DNA of 64,000 bases. Source: Bordetella genomosp. 9 (GTDB taxonomy: Bacteria; Pseudomonadota; Gammaproteobacteria; Burkholderiales; Burkholderiaceae_B). The DNA lies in assembly GCF_002119725.1 (NCBI RefSeq), contig NZ_CP021109.1, positions 2,046,001 through 2,110,000 of the forward strand. Reading direction: 5' to 3'. The position numbers and the translations under genes were made by a program. The notes under the pieces are model-generated. The model made no database searches. It saw only the letters and a program-made list of their open reading frames with translations, and was not told the origin of the DNA. Numbering within the stretch: position 1 is the first letter of the stretch; every line of letters begins with the position of its first letter. This document shows, one piece after another, positions 1 to 8,979 of this stretch.

Positions 1-2
1 GG

Positions 3-1448
3 CTGGCCGGCATCGCGATGACGCTGGCGGGCATGCTGGCGGCTGGCGGCGCCAGTCTGTGGCGCGCCGCGCGCCTGCCCTTGCTGGCGCTGGCGCGCCC
101 TCAGGCGTGGCGCGGCGCGCAGGCCGCGGCGCTGCGGCGTCGCGTCTGGGCCGCCGGCGCGCTGGCGATCGTCGCGGCCGCTTGCGGCGTAGCGGGCAAC
201 AGCCTGGCCAGCGCCTTCACGATGCAGGCGGCCATCCTCCTCGCGGCGGCGCTGCTGCTGCCCGCGCTGCTCGACGGCGCGTTGGCGTGGGCGGCCCGCC
301 ATGCCGGCGGCCCGCTGGCCGCGTGGTTCGTTGCCGACAGCCGGCAGCAGCTGCCCGCGTTGAGCCTGGCGCTGATGGCGCTGTTGCTGGCGCTGGCCGC
401 CAGCGTCGGCGTCGGCAGCATGACCGAAGGGTTCCGCGCTACCTTCCTGGGATGGCTGGACCAGCGTCTGTCGGCGGACCTGTACGCGACCCCGCACGAC
501 AGCGCGCAAGGGGAGACGGCCGCCGCATGGCTGCGCGAACGCCGCGACGTGCATGCCGTATTGCCCCAGTGGCGCGCCGACACGCGTATCCAGGGATGGC
601 CGCTGGAACTGCAGGGCGTCGAGAACCACGCGGAAACGCGTCGCCAGTGGCCATTGCTGTCGCACACGGGCGAGGCATGGGCGCGCGTCGCGCAGGGTGA
701 AGGCGTGATGATCAGCGAACAGCTGGCGCGGCGTCTCGGCCTTGGGCTGGGCGCCCGGCTCGCGCTGCCGGCAGAAAACGGCGGGACGCGCGCCTACGCG
801 ATCGTGGGACTCTACGCGGACTACGGCAACCCCAAGGGCCATGTGCTGATGGACGCCGCCGCGTTGCGCCGCGATTGGCCGTCGGCATCCCTGCGCAGCC
901 TGCACGTCTACGCCGTCGCGGGCCAGGCGGCGCACGTACGGGCCGCATTGGCGCGGCGCTTCGAAACCGCCGGCATGCAGATCGTGGACCAGGCCGGGAT
1001 CAAACAATGGTCGCGTCAGGTTTTCGAGCGGACGTTCGCCGCCACGGGCGCCTTGAACGGGTTGACGCTGGGCGTGGCGGGGGTGGCGGTGTTCATCGGG
1101 TTGCTGACCCTGAGCCACAGCCGGCTGGCGCAGCTTGCTCCTCTGTGGGCCTTGGGCGTGCAGCGCTCCAGACTGGCCTGGCTGGCGCTGGGCCAGGTGT
1201 CGATGCTGTCCGCGATGACGGTGTTGTGCGCGATTCCGCTGGGCATCCTGCTGGCGTGGTGCCTGGTCGCCGTGGTGAATGTACAGGCCTTCGGGTGGCG
1301 GCTGCCGCTGCACGTCTTCCCCATGCAGCTGGTGCGGCTGGCGGCGCTGGGCCTGATGACGAGTTTGCTGGCCGCGGCCTGGCCGGTGTGGCAGTTGCGG
1401 CGGCGCCAGCCGGCGGAGCTGCTGCGGCAGTTCGCGGGCGAGGCTTAG
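3..1448 (+). CDS. FtsX-like ABC transporter permease, C-terminal part (cut by window edge)
   Basis: This is an integral membrane permease of an FtsX/MacB/LolE-type ABC system, which couples ATP hydrolysis to extraction of lipids or lipoproteins rather than to classical import. The frame is open to the left edge, so the N-terminal half lies outside the window; family members with this layout usually exceed 800 residues and about 480 are present here. Two hydrophobic segments lie near the visible N-terminus, one precedes a roughly 200-residue extracytoplasmic domain, and three closely spaced helices form the C-terminal FtsX domain before a basic tail ending in LRRRQPAELLRQFAGEA. An AttH-like lipoprotein gene follows within about 50 nt, as in AttEFGH-type operons; the ATPase gene would be expected upstream. 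The family is clear, the substrate is unknown. Confidence 0.85.
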   Translation: MAGIAMTLAGMLAAGGASLWRAARLPLLALARPQAWRGAQAAALRRRVWAAGALAIVAAACGVAGNSLASAFTMQAAILLAAALLLPALLDGALAWAARHAGGPLAAWFVADSRQQLPALSLALMALLLALAASVGVGSMTEGFRATFLGWLDQRLSADLYATPHDSAQGETAAAWLRERRDVHAVLPQWRADTRIQGWPLELQGVENHAETRRQWPLLSHTGEAWARVAQGEGVMISEQLARRLGLGLGARLALPAENGGTRAYAIVGLYADYGNPKGHVLMDAAALRRDWPSASLRSLHVYAVAGQAAHVRAALARRFETAGMQIVDQAGIKQWSRQVFERTFAATGALNGLTLGVAGVAVFIGLLTLSHSRLAQLAPLWALGVQRSRLAWLALGQVSMLSAMTVLCAIPLGILLAWCLVAVVNVQAFGWRLPLHVFPMQLVRLAALGLMTSLLAAAWPVWQLRRRQPAELLRQFAGEA

Positions 1449-1500
1449 GTCTATGGACGTGCATGGGACGCCGAATGGAATCGCGCAACCGGGAGCGGAC

Positions 1501-2628
1501 GTGTTGAGGCGATATGGAGCACGGCTGGCTGGCCGGGTGGCGCTGGCGGCGGCCGTGCTGCTGACGGGCGGCTGCGAGCGGGCCGACCCGCCGCCGGGCG
1601 CCAGCTACGCGGGGCTGGGCAGCGAGGCGGGCGGCTATCTGCAGGTCGAACGCGGGCGGGCCTTGCAGTTTCCGGCCGACCATGGCGCCCATGACGGCTA
1701 CCGCATCGAGTGGTGGTACGTCACGGCCGCTCTGGAGGACGAACAGGGGCAGCCCTGGGGCGCGCAGTGGACTTTGTTCCGGTCCGCCTTGCGGCCTGGC
1801 AGGGATGGCGCCGGTTGGGAAAGCCCCAATGTGTGGATGGCCCATGCGGCGCTGACCGACGCGCGCCGGCACGATTTCGCGGAGAAATTCGCGCGCGGCG
1901 GCGTGGGGCAGGCCGGCGTGCGGGCAACGCCCTTCGAGGCCTGGATCGACGACTGGTCGCTGCAGTCCGCCGGCGCGGCCCCGGACGATGCGGGCGAAAG
2001 CGCCGATGGCGTGAATCGGCTGACCATGCAGGCAGGCGGCAAGGACTTCTCGTATCGGCTGACCCTCGTGGCGGACGGACCGCTGGTGTTGCATGGCGAT
2101 GGCGGTTACAGCGAAAAGTCCGGACAGGGCCAGGCGTCGTACTACTACAGCCAGCCTTTCTATCGCGTAGAAGGCGAGGTCCGGCGCGGCCAGGAGCGCC
2201 ATCACGTGCGTGGACGGGCGTGGCTGGACCGCGAATGGAGCAGCCAGCCGCTATCGGCGGATCAGCGGGGTTGGGATTGGTTTTCGCTGCACCTGGCCGG
2301 CGGCGACAAGCTCATGCTGTTTCAGGTTCGCCAGTCCAGCGGCGGCCCTTTTCGGGCGGGCACGTGGATCGGCGCGGACGGCCGCGCCGTCGTGCTGGAC
2401 GGAACGCAGATTCGGCTGGACCCGCAGGGTTGGACGGACCAGCACAACGGCCGCCGGGTGCCGACGCGTTGGCGTGTGCGCGTGGCCGGACCGTCGGGCA
2501 AGGAATTGGATGTCAATGCGGCGGCCGTGTACCCGCAAGCATGGATGGGGACCGCGTTTCCTTATTGGGAAGGTCCCGTGCGCCTGGATTCGGGAGGAAC
2601 TGGGTATCTGGAGATGACGGGGTACTGA
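1501..2628 (+). CDS. AttH-like / lipocalin-like (carotenoid 1,2-hydratase fold) lipoprotein
   Basis: Predicted secreted lipoprotein of the AttH/CrtC-like family, usually encoded beside FtsX-type permeases, whose biochemical role is not established. The protein is about 375 residues. A short basic n-region (LRRYGARLAGR) precedes a hydrophobic stretch and the lipobox-like LLTGGC with Cys25; Thr at -3 is not the common Leu but fits the broad lipoprotein pattern. Family features include IEWWYVTAAL near the N-terminus, WMAHAALTD, and LDREWSSQPL with GWDWFSLHL in the second half. I chose GTG 1501 because GGGAG lies five bases upstream and it gives a compact signal peptide; ATG 1453 in the same frame would add 16 residues and has only a weak ribosome binding site. 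Co-transcription with the permease gene is likely. Confidence 0.75.
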   Translation: MLRRYGARLAGRVALAAAVLLTGGCERADPPPGASYAGLGSEAGGYLQVERGRALQFPADHGAHDGYRIEWWYVTAALEDEQGQPWGAQWTLFRSALRPGRDGAGWESPNVWMAHAALTDARRHDFAEKFARGGVGQAGVRATPFEAWIDDWSLQSAGAAPDDAGESADGVNRLTMQAGGKDFSYRLTLVADGPLVLHGDGGYSEKSGQGQASYYYSQPFYRVEGEVRRGQERHHVRGRAWLDREWSSQPLSADQRGWDWFSLHLAGGDKLMLFQVRQSSGGPFRAGTWIGADGRAVVLDGTQIRLDPQGWTDQHNGRRVPTRWRVRVAGPSGKELDVNAAAVYPQAWMGTAFPYWEGPVRLDSGGTGYLEMTGY

Positions 2629-2696
2629 GGGCTGGCTTATCGAGCCTAGAATGACATGCATGGGCGGCTCGCCGCCGCTGCGCAACGGAGCAGCCT

Positions 2697-3398
2697 ATGA
2701 GTTTATCGACCGATATCGAGTCCGTGCCCGCGCAGGGAGAAGTGCGCCAGCTCTTCATCCTGCTGCACGGCTCCGGCGGCGCGCCCGCCGACATGCAAGG
2801 CCTGGCCGAGGCAGTGCGGCGTGCGTTTCCGCAAGCGGCCATCGTCGCGCCCGCGGGTTTCGAGCCTTACGATGGGCCGGGCGAGGGCCGCCAATGGTTT
2901 TCCACGCGCGGCATCGATGAAGACAACCGCCCGGCGCGCGTGGCGCGCGCGTTGCCGGCGCTGGTGGCCTACATCCGCGCCTGCCAGCTGCGCTTTCACC
3001 TGCTGCAAAGCGACACCGCGCTTGCCGGGTTTTCACAGGGCGCCATCATGGCACTGGAAGCGACCGCGGCGCACGATGGCCTGGCCGGACGGGTGCTGGC
3101 ATTTTCCGGGCGCTACGCGGCGATGCCGCACGCCGCGCCGCAATACACCACCATTCATCTTCTGCACGGCGCCGACGACAGCGTCATGCCTGTCAGCCAT
3201 GCGAGGCGCGCGCAGGCCAGGCTGAGCGAACTGCACGGCGATTCCACCATCGACGTGGCGACGCACGTCGGACACGAGCTGCATCCCGCGCTGATCGAAC
3301 GCGCCGTCGTCCGGCTGCAAACCTGCGTGCCCTTGCGCAGCTGGGAAGCGGCGCTGGGCCTGAATCAGGCCGCGCCGCCAGGCACCCTGCTGCATTGA
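2697..3398 (+). CDS. alpha/beta-hydrolase, YpfH-type carboxylesterase/phospholipase
   Basis: Cytoplasmic serine hydrolase of the small carboxylesterase/phospholipase family (YpfH-like, 233 residues, normal length). The oxyanion motif LLHGSGG is at residues 22-28, the nucleophile elbow GFSQG has Ser113, the acid is in LHGADDSVMP (Asp160 or Asp161) and the catalytic His is His193 in GHELHP, so the triad is complete. There is no signal peptide. The start ATG 2697 is preceded by GGAG at a good distance. The gene sits between a lipoprotein gene and a convergent efflux operon and looks monocistronic. Substrate cannot be read from sequence; short acyl esters are typical for the family. Confidence 0.85.
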   Translation: MSLSTDIESVPAQGEVRQLFILLHGSGGAPADMQGLAEAVRRAFPQAAIVAPAGFEPYDGPGEGRQWFSTRGIDEDNRPARVARALPALVAYIRACQLRFHLLQSDTALAGFSQGAIMALEATAAHDGLAGRVLAFSGRYAAMPHAAPQYTTIHLLHGADDSVMPVSHARRAQARLSELHGDSTIDVATHVGHELHPALIERAVVRLQTCVPLRSWEAALGLNQAAPPGTLLH

Positions 3399-3411
3399 CG
3401 GCATTGCCGTC
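3397..3411. terminator. Short hairpin between convergent genes
   Basis: GACGGC-att-GCCGTC forms a 6-bp stem immediately after the esterase stop codon and before the convergent nodT-type stop. It lacks a T-run on either strand, so termination is only a guess. Confidence 0.3.
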
Positions 3412-3429
3412 GTTGGGGCCGGCCGCGTA

Positions 3430-4917
3430 TCAGCGGGAAGCGGGAACGAGTTGCGTCGCGCCGGCGGGCTGCGGCGCCGTCCCGGAGTCCTGGGTCTGCC
3501 ATCCGCCGCCCAACGCCAGGAATAGCGTGATCTGATCGTTCGCGACCTGCGCCTGCGATGCGGCCAGGGCGCTTTCGGTGCTGGCCAGCGTGCGTTCCGC
3601 GTCGAGCACGGTCAGGTAATCGGTTTTGCCGTACTGATACAGCATCCGGGCCTGACGCGCCGCCTCGGCGGCCTGGTCGCGCGCGGCACGCAAGGCGGCG
3701 TCGCGGTCCAGTTCGCGCGCATAGGTTTCCAGCGCGCTTTCGGTTTCCCGCAAAGCATTGAGCACGGTGGCGTCGAATTGCGCGAAGGCGGCCTTGGCGC
3801 CGGCTTCAGCCTCGGCGATCCTGGCCTGCACCGCGCCGGTGTTCGGCAGGGTCCAGGAAATGAGCGGGCCGATGCTCCAACTGAAGGTGCCCGCCTGCGC
3901 GAAGAGGGAGGCCGGCCCCGCGGAGCCCGCCGACAGCCCCAGACTCACCTTGGGATAGAGGTCGGCCGTGGCGACGCCAATGCGGGCGGTGGCGGCGGCG
4001 AGATCGCGTTCGGCCTGACGGATATCCGCACGGCGGCGCAGCAGGGCCGCGCCATCGCCCACGGGAATCGGCTGCTTCAGCGTGGGCATCGCGGAGCACT
4101 CGCGCAGCGCCGCCGGAAACTGCGCGGGCGTGTCGCCGGTGAGCGTGGCAAGCTGGAACAGCGCAGTGCGGCGCTGCGCCTCGAGCGGCGGCAGGCTGGC
4201 GCGCAACTGCTCCAGCTGGCTGCGCGCACGCGCGACATCGAGCGGCGTGCCGCGCCCAAGGCGTTGCAGCCGTTCGTTGACTTCCACCGACTGCCGTTGC
4301 ACGTCGACGGAGCGCCGGGCCGACAGCAGTTGCATGCCGGCCGCGCAGGCGGTGGTGTAGGCGCGCGTGGTCTGCGCCGCGACGGCCGCTCGCGTGGCGT
4401 CGTATGCGGCCTGCGCGGCGTCGCGATCGGCGCCGGCCGCTTCGATGGTGCGGCGGATCTGGCCCGCCAGGTCCAGCTGGTACGAAATGCCGGCGCTGCC
4501 GCTGTAGGACCATTGATTGGGCGGACGGAAATCGGGGGCCAGTTCCTGTACGCCCGATACGTGGCCGAACGTGGGCGAAGCGCTGAGCGAGATGCCGGGC
4601 CGAGTCTGCGCCCGGGCTTCGCGCACGATCGCGTCGGCGCGCTCCAGGTTGGCCGCGGCCACGCGCAGGTCGGTGTTCGCCGACAGCGCTTTTTCCACCA
4701 GACCGTTCAACGTCGGGTCGTCGTAAAGCCGCCACCATTGTCCGGGCACGGCCGCGTCGAGAAAGACGCGGCTGTCGTCCGCGCCGGCGAAGGGTGCATT
4801 GGCTTGGGGGCGGTTGACGGCCGCCTGTTCCGGCACATGGTAGTCGGGCCCCACCGCCGAGCAGGCGGCGAGCATGGCAATCAGTGCGGCGGCGAAAGGG
4901 AAACGCATCGTGCTCAT
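3430..4917 (-). CDS. NodT-family outer membrane efflux lipoprotein (TolC-like)
   Basis: Outer membrane channel of a tripartite pump (NodT/OprM family, 495 residues). A signal peptide ends at the lipobox LAAC with Cys19, followed by SAVGPDY, typical of lipid-anchored OprM-like channels. Two outer-membrane efflux repeats follow, including YQLDLAGQIRR, RRADIRQAERDLAAATARIG and LGGGW near the end; the long Ala/Arg/Gln-rich helices are those of the alpha-barrel. The start at 4917 gives MSTMRFPF directly before the signal core; the open frame upstream is a basic non-family extension. It is the last gene of the marR-FUSC-DUF1656-hlyD operon, 13 nt after hlyD. Confidence 0.92.
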   Translation of the reverse strand: MSTMRFPFAAALIAMLAACSAVGPDYHVPEQAAVNRPQANAPFAGADDSRVFLDAAVPGQWWRLYDDPTLNGLVEKALSANTDLRVAAANLERADAIVREARAQTRPGISLSASPTFGHVSGVQELAPDFRPPNQWSYSGSAGISYQLDLAGQIRRTIEAAGADRDAAQAAYDATRAAVAAQTTRAYTTACAAGMQLLSARRSVDVQRQSVEVNERLQRLGRGTPLDVARARSQLEQLRASLPPLEAQRRTALFQLATLTGDTPAQFPAALRECSAMPTLKQPIPVGDGAALLRRRADIRQAERDLAAATARIGVATADLYPKVSLGLSAGSAGPASLFAQAGTFSWSIGPLISWTLPNTGAVQARIAEAEAGAKAAFAQFDATVLNALRETESALETYARELDRDAALRAARDQAAEAARQARMLYQYGKTDYLTVLDAERTLASTESALAASQAQVANDQITLFLALGGGWQTQDSGTAPQPAGATQLVPASR

Positions 4918-4930
4918 GGTCGGCGTCCGC

Positions 4931-5941
4931 TTACTGCGCAGGGCGTTTTGCCGCCGTGCCGGTGTTGGCGTGTGGTTCGGCGGGCGTCGCCGGCCCGGGT
5001 CCGGCAGCCGCTTCCGGCGGCGCCTGGTCGGCGCCGGACGGCGCGGCATCGGCTACCTGCCGGGTCACGGCATCGACAGAGACGGTGGCCGTCTGGCCGG
5101 CGACCAGGCGTACACCTTGCGGCACTTCATCGATGTGCACGCGTACCGGTATGCGCTGCGCCAGCCGCACCCAGTTGAAGTTGGGGTTGACGTTGGGCAG
5201 CATGTTGGCCGCGGTGCTGCGATCGCGGTCCGCGATGCCCATGGCGATGCTTTCGACGTGCCCGCGAAGCACGCGCGGTTCGCCCATCAGCGCGACGGTG
5301 ACCGGGTCGCCCTCATGGATGCGCGGCAGCTTGGTTTCTTCAAAGTAGCCTTCGACGTAGAAGCTGTTGGCGTCCACCAGCGCCATGACGCCGCGCCCGG
5401 CGGTGGCATAGGCGCCCACGCGCAAATCCAGATTGGTGACCCGGCCATCCGTGGCGGCCACGACGCGGCTGCGCTCCAGATTCAGGCGGGCGACGTCCAG
5501 CGCCACCTTTGCCTGCGCCAGCGCGGCCTGTGCCTGCTCCACGCGCGTCTGGCTCTGCTCGCGGACTTCCGCCGACACCAATTGCCCCAGCTCCCGATTG
5601 CGCCGCGCGTCGCGGTTGGCTTGCGCCAGCGCCACGGTTTGCGATTCCACCGCCGCCTTGGCCTGCTCGAACGCCAGCTGGAAACGGGCCCGGTCGATTT
5701 CGAACAGCACGTCTCCGGCTTTCACATCCTGGTTGTCGTGCACCGGCACCGCGGTCACCAGCCCGGATACGTCGGGCGCGACCTGGACGACGTAGGCCTT
5801 GACGCGGCCATCGCGTGTCCAGGGTTCCAGCTCATAGTGCGACCACAAGCGCCAGCCGGCGTAGGCGGCAGCAACCACCAGGATCACGGTGACGGCGAAC
5901 CGGACGAAGTCGAGCGGACCGGGCAGGGAAGGGACCTTCAT
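4931..5941 (-). CDS. HlyD-family periplasmic adaptor (AaeA/EmrA-like)
   Basis: Membrane fusion protein of the efflux operon, 336 residues. One N-terminal transmembrane helix (about residues 12-32) anchors it in the inner membrane; a biotinyl-lipoyl-like half (YVVQVAPDVSGLVTAV) is followed by a coiled-coil hairpin rich in Ala, Gln and Glu, then the second lipoyl half and beta-barrel with FYVEGYFEETKL and NFNWVRLAQRIPVRVHID, motifs typical of AaeA/EmrA adaptors that partner FUSC pumps. The C-terminal ~40 residues are a Pro/Ala-rich tail. ATG 5941 lies two bases after the DUF1656 stop. It should bridge the FUSC protein and the NodT channel. Confidence 0.93.
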   Translation of the reverse strand: MKVPSLPGPLDFVRFAVTVILVVAAAYAGWRLWSHYELEPWTRDGRVKAYVVQVAPDVSGLVTAVPVHDNQDVKAGDVLFEIDRARFQLAFEQAKAAVESQTVALAQANRDARRNRELGQLVSAEVREQSQTRVEQAQAALAQAKVALDVARLNLERSRVVAATDGRVTNLDLRVGAYATAGRGVMALVDANSFYVEGYFEETKLPRIHEGDPVTVALMGEPRVLRGHVESIAMGIADRDRSTAANMLPNVNPNFNWVRLAQRIPVRVHIDEVPQGVRLVAGQTATVSVDAVTRQVADAAPSGADQAPPEAAAGPGPATPAEPHANTGTAAKRPAQ

Positions 5942-5943
5942 GA

Positions 5944-6156
5944 CTATCTCGAGAAAATCAAAGGGGAAACGCGCACCACGGCGTAGAGCAGCACGACGTA
6001 AAGGGCGAGATCGAACAGGGCGGGGTGCCACACCAGCCGATAGACGCCGGTCAGCGCCAGCAAGCGGCGCACGAACCAAGCCAGGCCCAGCGTGATGACG
6101 CCGAGGACCAGCAGCCAGGGCAGGTAGACGCCGTACAGACTGATTTCGCCGATCAT
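5944..6156 (-). CDS. DUF1656 small membrane protein (AaeX-like)
   Basis: Protein of 70 residues with two hydrophobic helices (about 8-27 and 48-64), starting MIGEISLYGVYLPW and ending VRVSPLIFSR. This is the DUF1656/AaeX family, almost always encoded between a FUSC permease and an HlyD adaptor; its molecular role is not known, probably a structural subunit. The ATG at 6156 overlaps the FUSC stop in an ATGA arrangement, indicating translational coupling. Confidence 0.92.
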   Translation of the reverse strand: MIGEISLYGVYLPWLLVLGVITLGLAWFVRRLLALTGVYRLVWHPALFDLALYVVLLYAVVRVSPLIFSR

Positions 6157-8225
6157 GACGTTGCTCCTGAATCGGATTGCGGCTGGCCGGCGCGGGCGCT
6201 GTGAACGCCCTGCGGCACGTAGGCTGGCGCTTGCGGGAACAGGCCGCGGCGCAGCCCCACCAGCGCGACGATGGCCCGGTCGCGCGCGGCGCCGGCGGGC
6301 GCGGCGCTGGTGCGCGCCAGCGCCGTATCGAGCCGCGGCAGGAAGGTATCGGGCTTGTCGCCGCGGCCGCGGATGCGGTTGCGGAACCACTGCGCCAGGC
6401 AGGAAAGCACGGGCCGGATTGCGGCGTCTGCAACGGGCAGTTCGGCCCGCGCACGCTGCAGTTCGACGATTTCGTTGCCAACGCGCAAGTCGAGCAGGGT
6501 GTCTTCCTCGACAGGGGTTTCGTTCTGGCCGCGCACCGCCAGGCGGGCATAGACCAGCCCTATGCGGTCGAGCATGCGCACGGTGTAGGCGTTGCCGGCG
6601 GGCGGCCGGTCGGCCGACGCCAGCTGAGCCAGGTCGCGCCAGTTCGCGGCCTGGATGCGGCGCGCGCTGTACTCGGCGCTCATCCTGCGCAGCAGCGCGG
6701 CCACCACGGCGGCGGTGCCCACGCCGATGATCTGGGCGGTCATGGTATCGATGAACGAGACCAGGTCCGCCGTGTTGGTATCGTGCATGGCCAGCGTGCC
6801 GGAAAAGCCGAAGAACACCGCCATGGCCTTGCCCATGCTGGCGGGCCGGGCGATGTAGATGCCGCAGACGAAGCACACCGGGAACATCACCAGGGCCACC
6901 ATCTCGAAGGAGTGCAGGGCCGGCAGCACCCCAAGCAGGTAGATGGCCGACAGCGGAATCGACACCACGGTATAGGTCAGGAACTGCATGATCCCGGGAA
7001 CCGGATCGTCCTGGGTTGCGAAGAAGCAGCTGAAGATGGCGGCCATCATGGCTGCCGTCGCGCCATTGGTCCACGCCGTGCCGATCCAGAACGCGCAGCA
7101 CACGCTGATCGCCACCGCGGCCGAGACGGAAGACAGCAGGGCGACGCCATGATCGTGGTGCAGCGCCCGGTTCGACGTGGCGGCTTCGCGCGGCATGGGC
7201 GTGGGTGCGCCGGACAAACCGGCCTGGATATCCCGCCGCAGCGCGAACCCGCGTTCGCAATGCTCGATCAGCTCGCGCAGGCGCGTGGTCAGGCTCACCA
7301 TGAGCAGGGCGTTCCAGTCCGAACCCCCGTCCACCGAGGGCATCAGGCGTTCGACGCGTGCGCGCAGCGCCGCGCCGCGCGCACGATCGCCCCGCGGGCC
7401 GGCTTCGACCCACGCCGAAATATCGTCGAGCAGCGCGGGCAATTCCGGCGGCAGCGGCTGGCCCGAGGCGCGCAGGGCGCGCAGACGGTCTTCCAGCGAG
7501 GACACCGTAGGCGTCAGCGCGGCCATGCGGTCCTGCATGGCCGCCACCGAGCGGGCCGTCCACCGGATATGGCCCGTGTCGTAGGGAACGTGGGTGGACA
7601 GCAGGCGCAACTGGGTGATGTCGTTGGCCAGCGCCCTGCGGTCCTTGTCGCTTTGCGATACCGTGCCGCTGCGCAGGGCGTCCTGTATCCACAGCCGCGC
7701 GTCGCGCAGCGCCTGGTCCAGGCGGCCGATCACCGCCGGACCGACCCCGCGGGGCAGGATCAGGCTGTGCGCGAGCATGGCGCAAAGTATGCCGGCCGTG
7801 ATTTCCTCCACGCGGGCCAGGCCGGTGTCGAATACGGTTTCGGGCGTCGTGACGCTGGGCAGGCCGATCATCGCGGCGGTGTATCCCGCCAGCATGAACA
7901 GATAGGATCGCGGCGTGCGGTCCAGCACCGCGATATACAGGCACACCCCCACCCAAAGGGACAGGGCGAGCACCATGAGCACCGGATAATTCGCCAGCCT
8001 GGGCACCAGGAACACGACGGCTGCGCAGCCGAAGAACGTCCCGCCCAGGCGGAAGACCGCCTTCGAACGCACCGCGCCCGCGAACGGCTGCGACACCACA
8101 TAGGCGGTGGTCACCGCCCAGAAAGGCCGCGGCAGGTCGATCAGCATGGACAGATAAAGCGCCATCATGGCGCCGATGAAGGCCTTCAGCGAGAACAGCG
8201 CTTCCTGTGCAGTGGGAAGCTTCAC
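6153..8225 (-). CDS. FUSC-family inner membrane transporter (AaeB-like)
   Basis: Inner membrane component of an aromatic acid/hydrophobic compound efflux system, 690 residues. Two membrane blocks are visible: residues about 10-160 (FIGAMMALYLSMLIDLPRPFW and following helices) and about 385-540 (SSVSAAVAISVCCAFWIGTA and following), each followed by a long cytoplasmic domain, the standard FUSC duplication. The start is GTG 8225, which overlaps the marR stop as GTGA; the longer frame running into marR is not needed and lacks family similarity. The downstream end overlaps DUF1656. Expression should follow MarR control at the promoter before marR. Confidence 0.92.
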   Translation of the reverse strand: MKLPTAQEALFSLKAFIGAMMALYLSMLIDLPRPFWAVTTAYVVSQPFAGAVRSKAVFRLGGTFFGCAAVVFLVPRLANYPVLMVLALSLWVGVCLYIAVLDRTPRSYLFMLAGYTAAMIGLPSVTTPETVFDTGLARVEEITAGILCAMLAHSLILPRGVGPAVIGRLDQALRDARLWIQDALRSGTVSQSDKDRRALANDITQLRLLSTHVPYDTGHIRWTARSVAAMQDRMAALTPTVSSLEDRLRALRASGQPLPPELPALLDDISAWVEAGPRGDRARGAALRARVERLMPSVDGGSDWNALLMVSLTTRLRELIEHCERGFALRRDIQAGLSGAPTPMPREAATSNRALHHDHGVALLSSVSAAVAISVCCAFWIGTAWTNGATAAMMAAIFSCFFATQDDPVPGIMQFLTYTVVSIPLSAIYLLGVLPALHSFEMVALVMFPVCFVCGIYIARPASMGKAMAVFFGFSGTLAMHDTNTADLVSFIDTMTAQIIGVGTAAVVAALLRRMSAEYSARRIQAANWRDLAQLASADRPPAGNAYTVRMLDRIGLVYARLAVRGQNETPVEEDTLLDLRVGNEIVELQRARAELPVADAAIRPVLSCLAQWFRNRIRGRGDKPDTFLPRLDTALARTSAAPAGAARDRAIVALVGLRRGLFPQAPAYVPQGVHSARAGQPQSDSGATS

Positions 8226-8701
8226 GGCTCGCGCTCCGGACGAGTGGATTGCGGCGGCAGATTGCGCGCGAGAGAGGCCTTGATGCGTTCGAACACGCGA
8301 ATGCATGCTTCTGCATCGTCGGCATCGACTTCGTGAAAGACCTGGCGCCGCAGTTTCACGAGCATGGCTTCAACCTGTTCACGCAGCGCCTCGCCGGCAG
8401 GCGTCAGATGCAAGGTCTTGGCCCGGCGATCGCGCGCATCCTCGCGCCGTTCGATCAAACCGGCGGCCACCAGCTGATCCAGCAAACGAACCAGCGAGGG
8501 TCCTTCGACACCCATGGCGTCTGCCAGTACCCCCTGGCGAACGCCGTTGCCGAGGCGCCCGACCCAGATCACCGGCCAGGCGGTGGCCTGCGACAAGCCG
8601 TAATCCGCCAACGCCTTATCGGCCGCGGCGCGGTAGGCGCGATGGATGACCAGCATATGGCCGGTCAGCACCGCTAGACGGGCATCGGACGGTTTCTTCA
8701 T
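8222..8701 (-). CDS. MarR-family transcriptional regulator of the efflux operon
   Basis: Winged-helix MarR repressor, 159 residues, normal length. The DNA-binding core is about residues 45-105: GVRQGVLADAMGVEGPSLVR (recognition region), LLDQLVAAGLIERREDARDRRAKTLHLTPAG being the wing; flanking helices form the dimer interface. It is the first gene of the operon and is coupled to the FUSC gene by a GTGA overlap. The ATG at 8701 has no Shine-Dalgarno sequence and sits only 7 nt after a perfect -10 box, so the mRNA is predicted to be leaderless. A palindrome inside the promoter spacer is the likely autoregulatory operator. The inducer would be a phenolic or other small hydrophobic molecule by family analogy. 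Confidence 0.92.
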   Translation of the reverse strand: MKKPSDARLAVLTGHMLVIHRAYRAAADKALADYGLSQATAWPVIWVGRLGNGVRQGVLADAMGVEGPSLVRLLDQLVAAGLIERREDARDRRAKTLHLTPAGEALREQVEAMLVKLRRQVFHEVDADDAEACIRVFERIKASLARNLPPQSTRPEREP

Positions 8702-8708
8702 GGAATAT

Positions 8709-8738
8709 ATTATAAGCTAACTATTAGCGTCCTATCAA
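8709..8738 (-). promoter_or_regulatory. Promoter of the marR-FUSC-hlyD-nodT operon
   Basis: On the minus strand TTGATA (8738-8733) and TATAAT (8714-8709) are separated by 18 bp, close to the sigma-70 consensus and conspicuous in GC-rich DNA. Predicted transcription start is at or within two bases of the marR ATG at 8701. Confidence 0.75.
8716..8728. promoter_or_regulatory. Candidate MarR operator
   Basis: GCTAA-CTA-TTAGC is a perfect inverted repeat lying between the -35 and -10 boxes, a position where a bound MarR dimer would block RNA polymerase. Assignment to the adjacent regulator is by position. Confidence 0.6.
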
Positions 8739-8979
8739 TATTCAGGAAGGCGGCCCGCCAGCACGCCGCAGCGCCGCAACCGCCGCCGTACCTCTCCATC
8801 CCAGCCCGCGTCCCGCCCACAAAGCGCGCACACAACCGCCCACCTCGTCCCGGAAGGGCCGCGTCCACGGCGCAGCCCTGTCCGCTCATCCCAAGAACCG
8901 CCAAATTCCCTGGAAACAAACCCCCGCACGCAGCGGGCCGCCCCCCACCGGGGACGCGCGGATCCGGCTCCGCCGGTCC
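8739..8979. other. Non-coding stretch upstream of the marR promoter
   Basis: GC-rich sequence without a credible gene. The last ~30 bases (8951-8979) contain GGATCCGGC-tcc-GCCGGTCC, a stem-loop that recurs at 42743-42762 and forms the lead module of the composite repeat that follows. I see nothing else. Confidence 0.6.

Noticed and set aside
6177..8336. Plus-strand open frame of 719 codons
   Set aside because: Antisense to the FUSC gene, whose family motifs and GTGA/ATGA overlaps are convincing; the antisense protein is low complexity.
8710..8929. Small frames upstream of marR
   Set aside because: They cover the consensus promoter and operator, have no ribosome binding site and show Arg/Cys-rich random composition.
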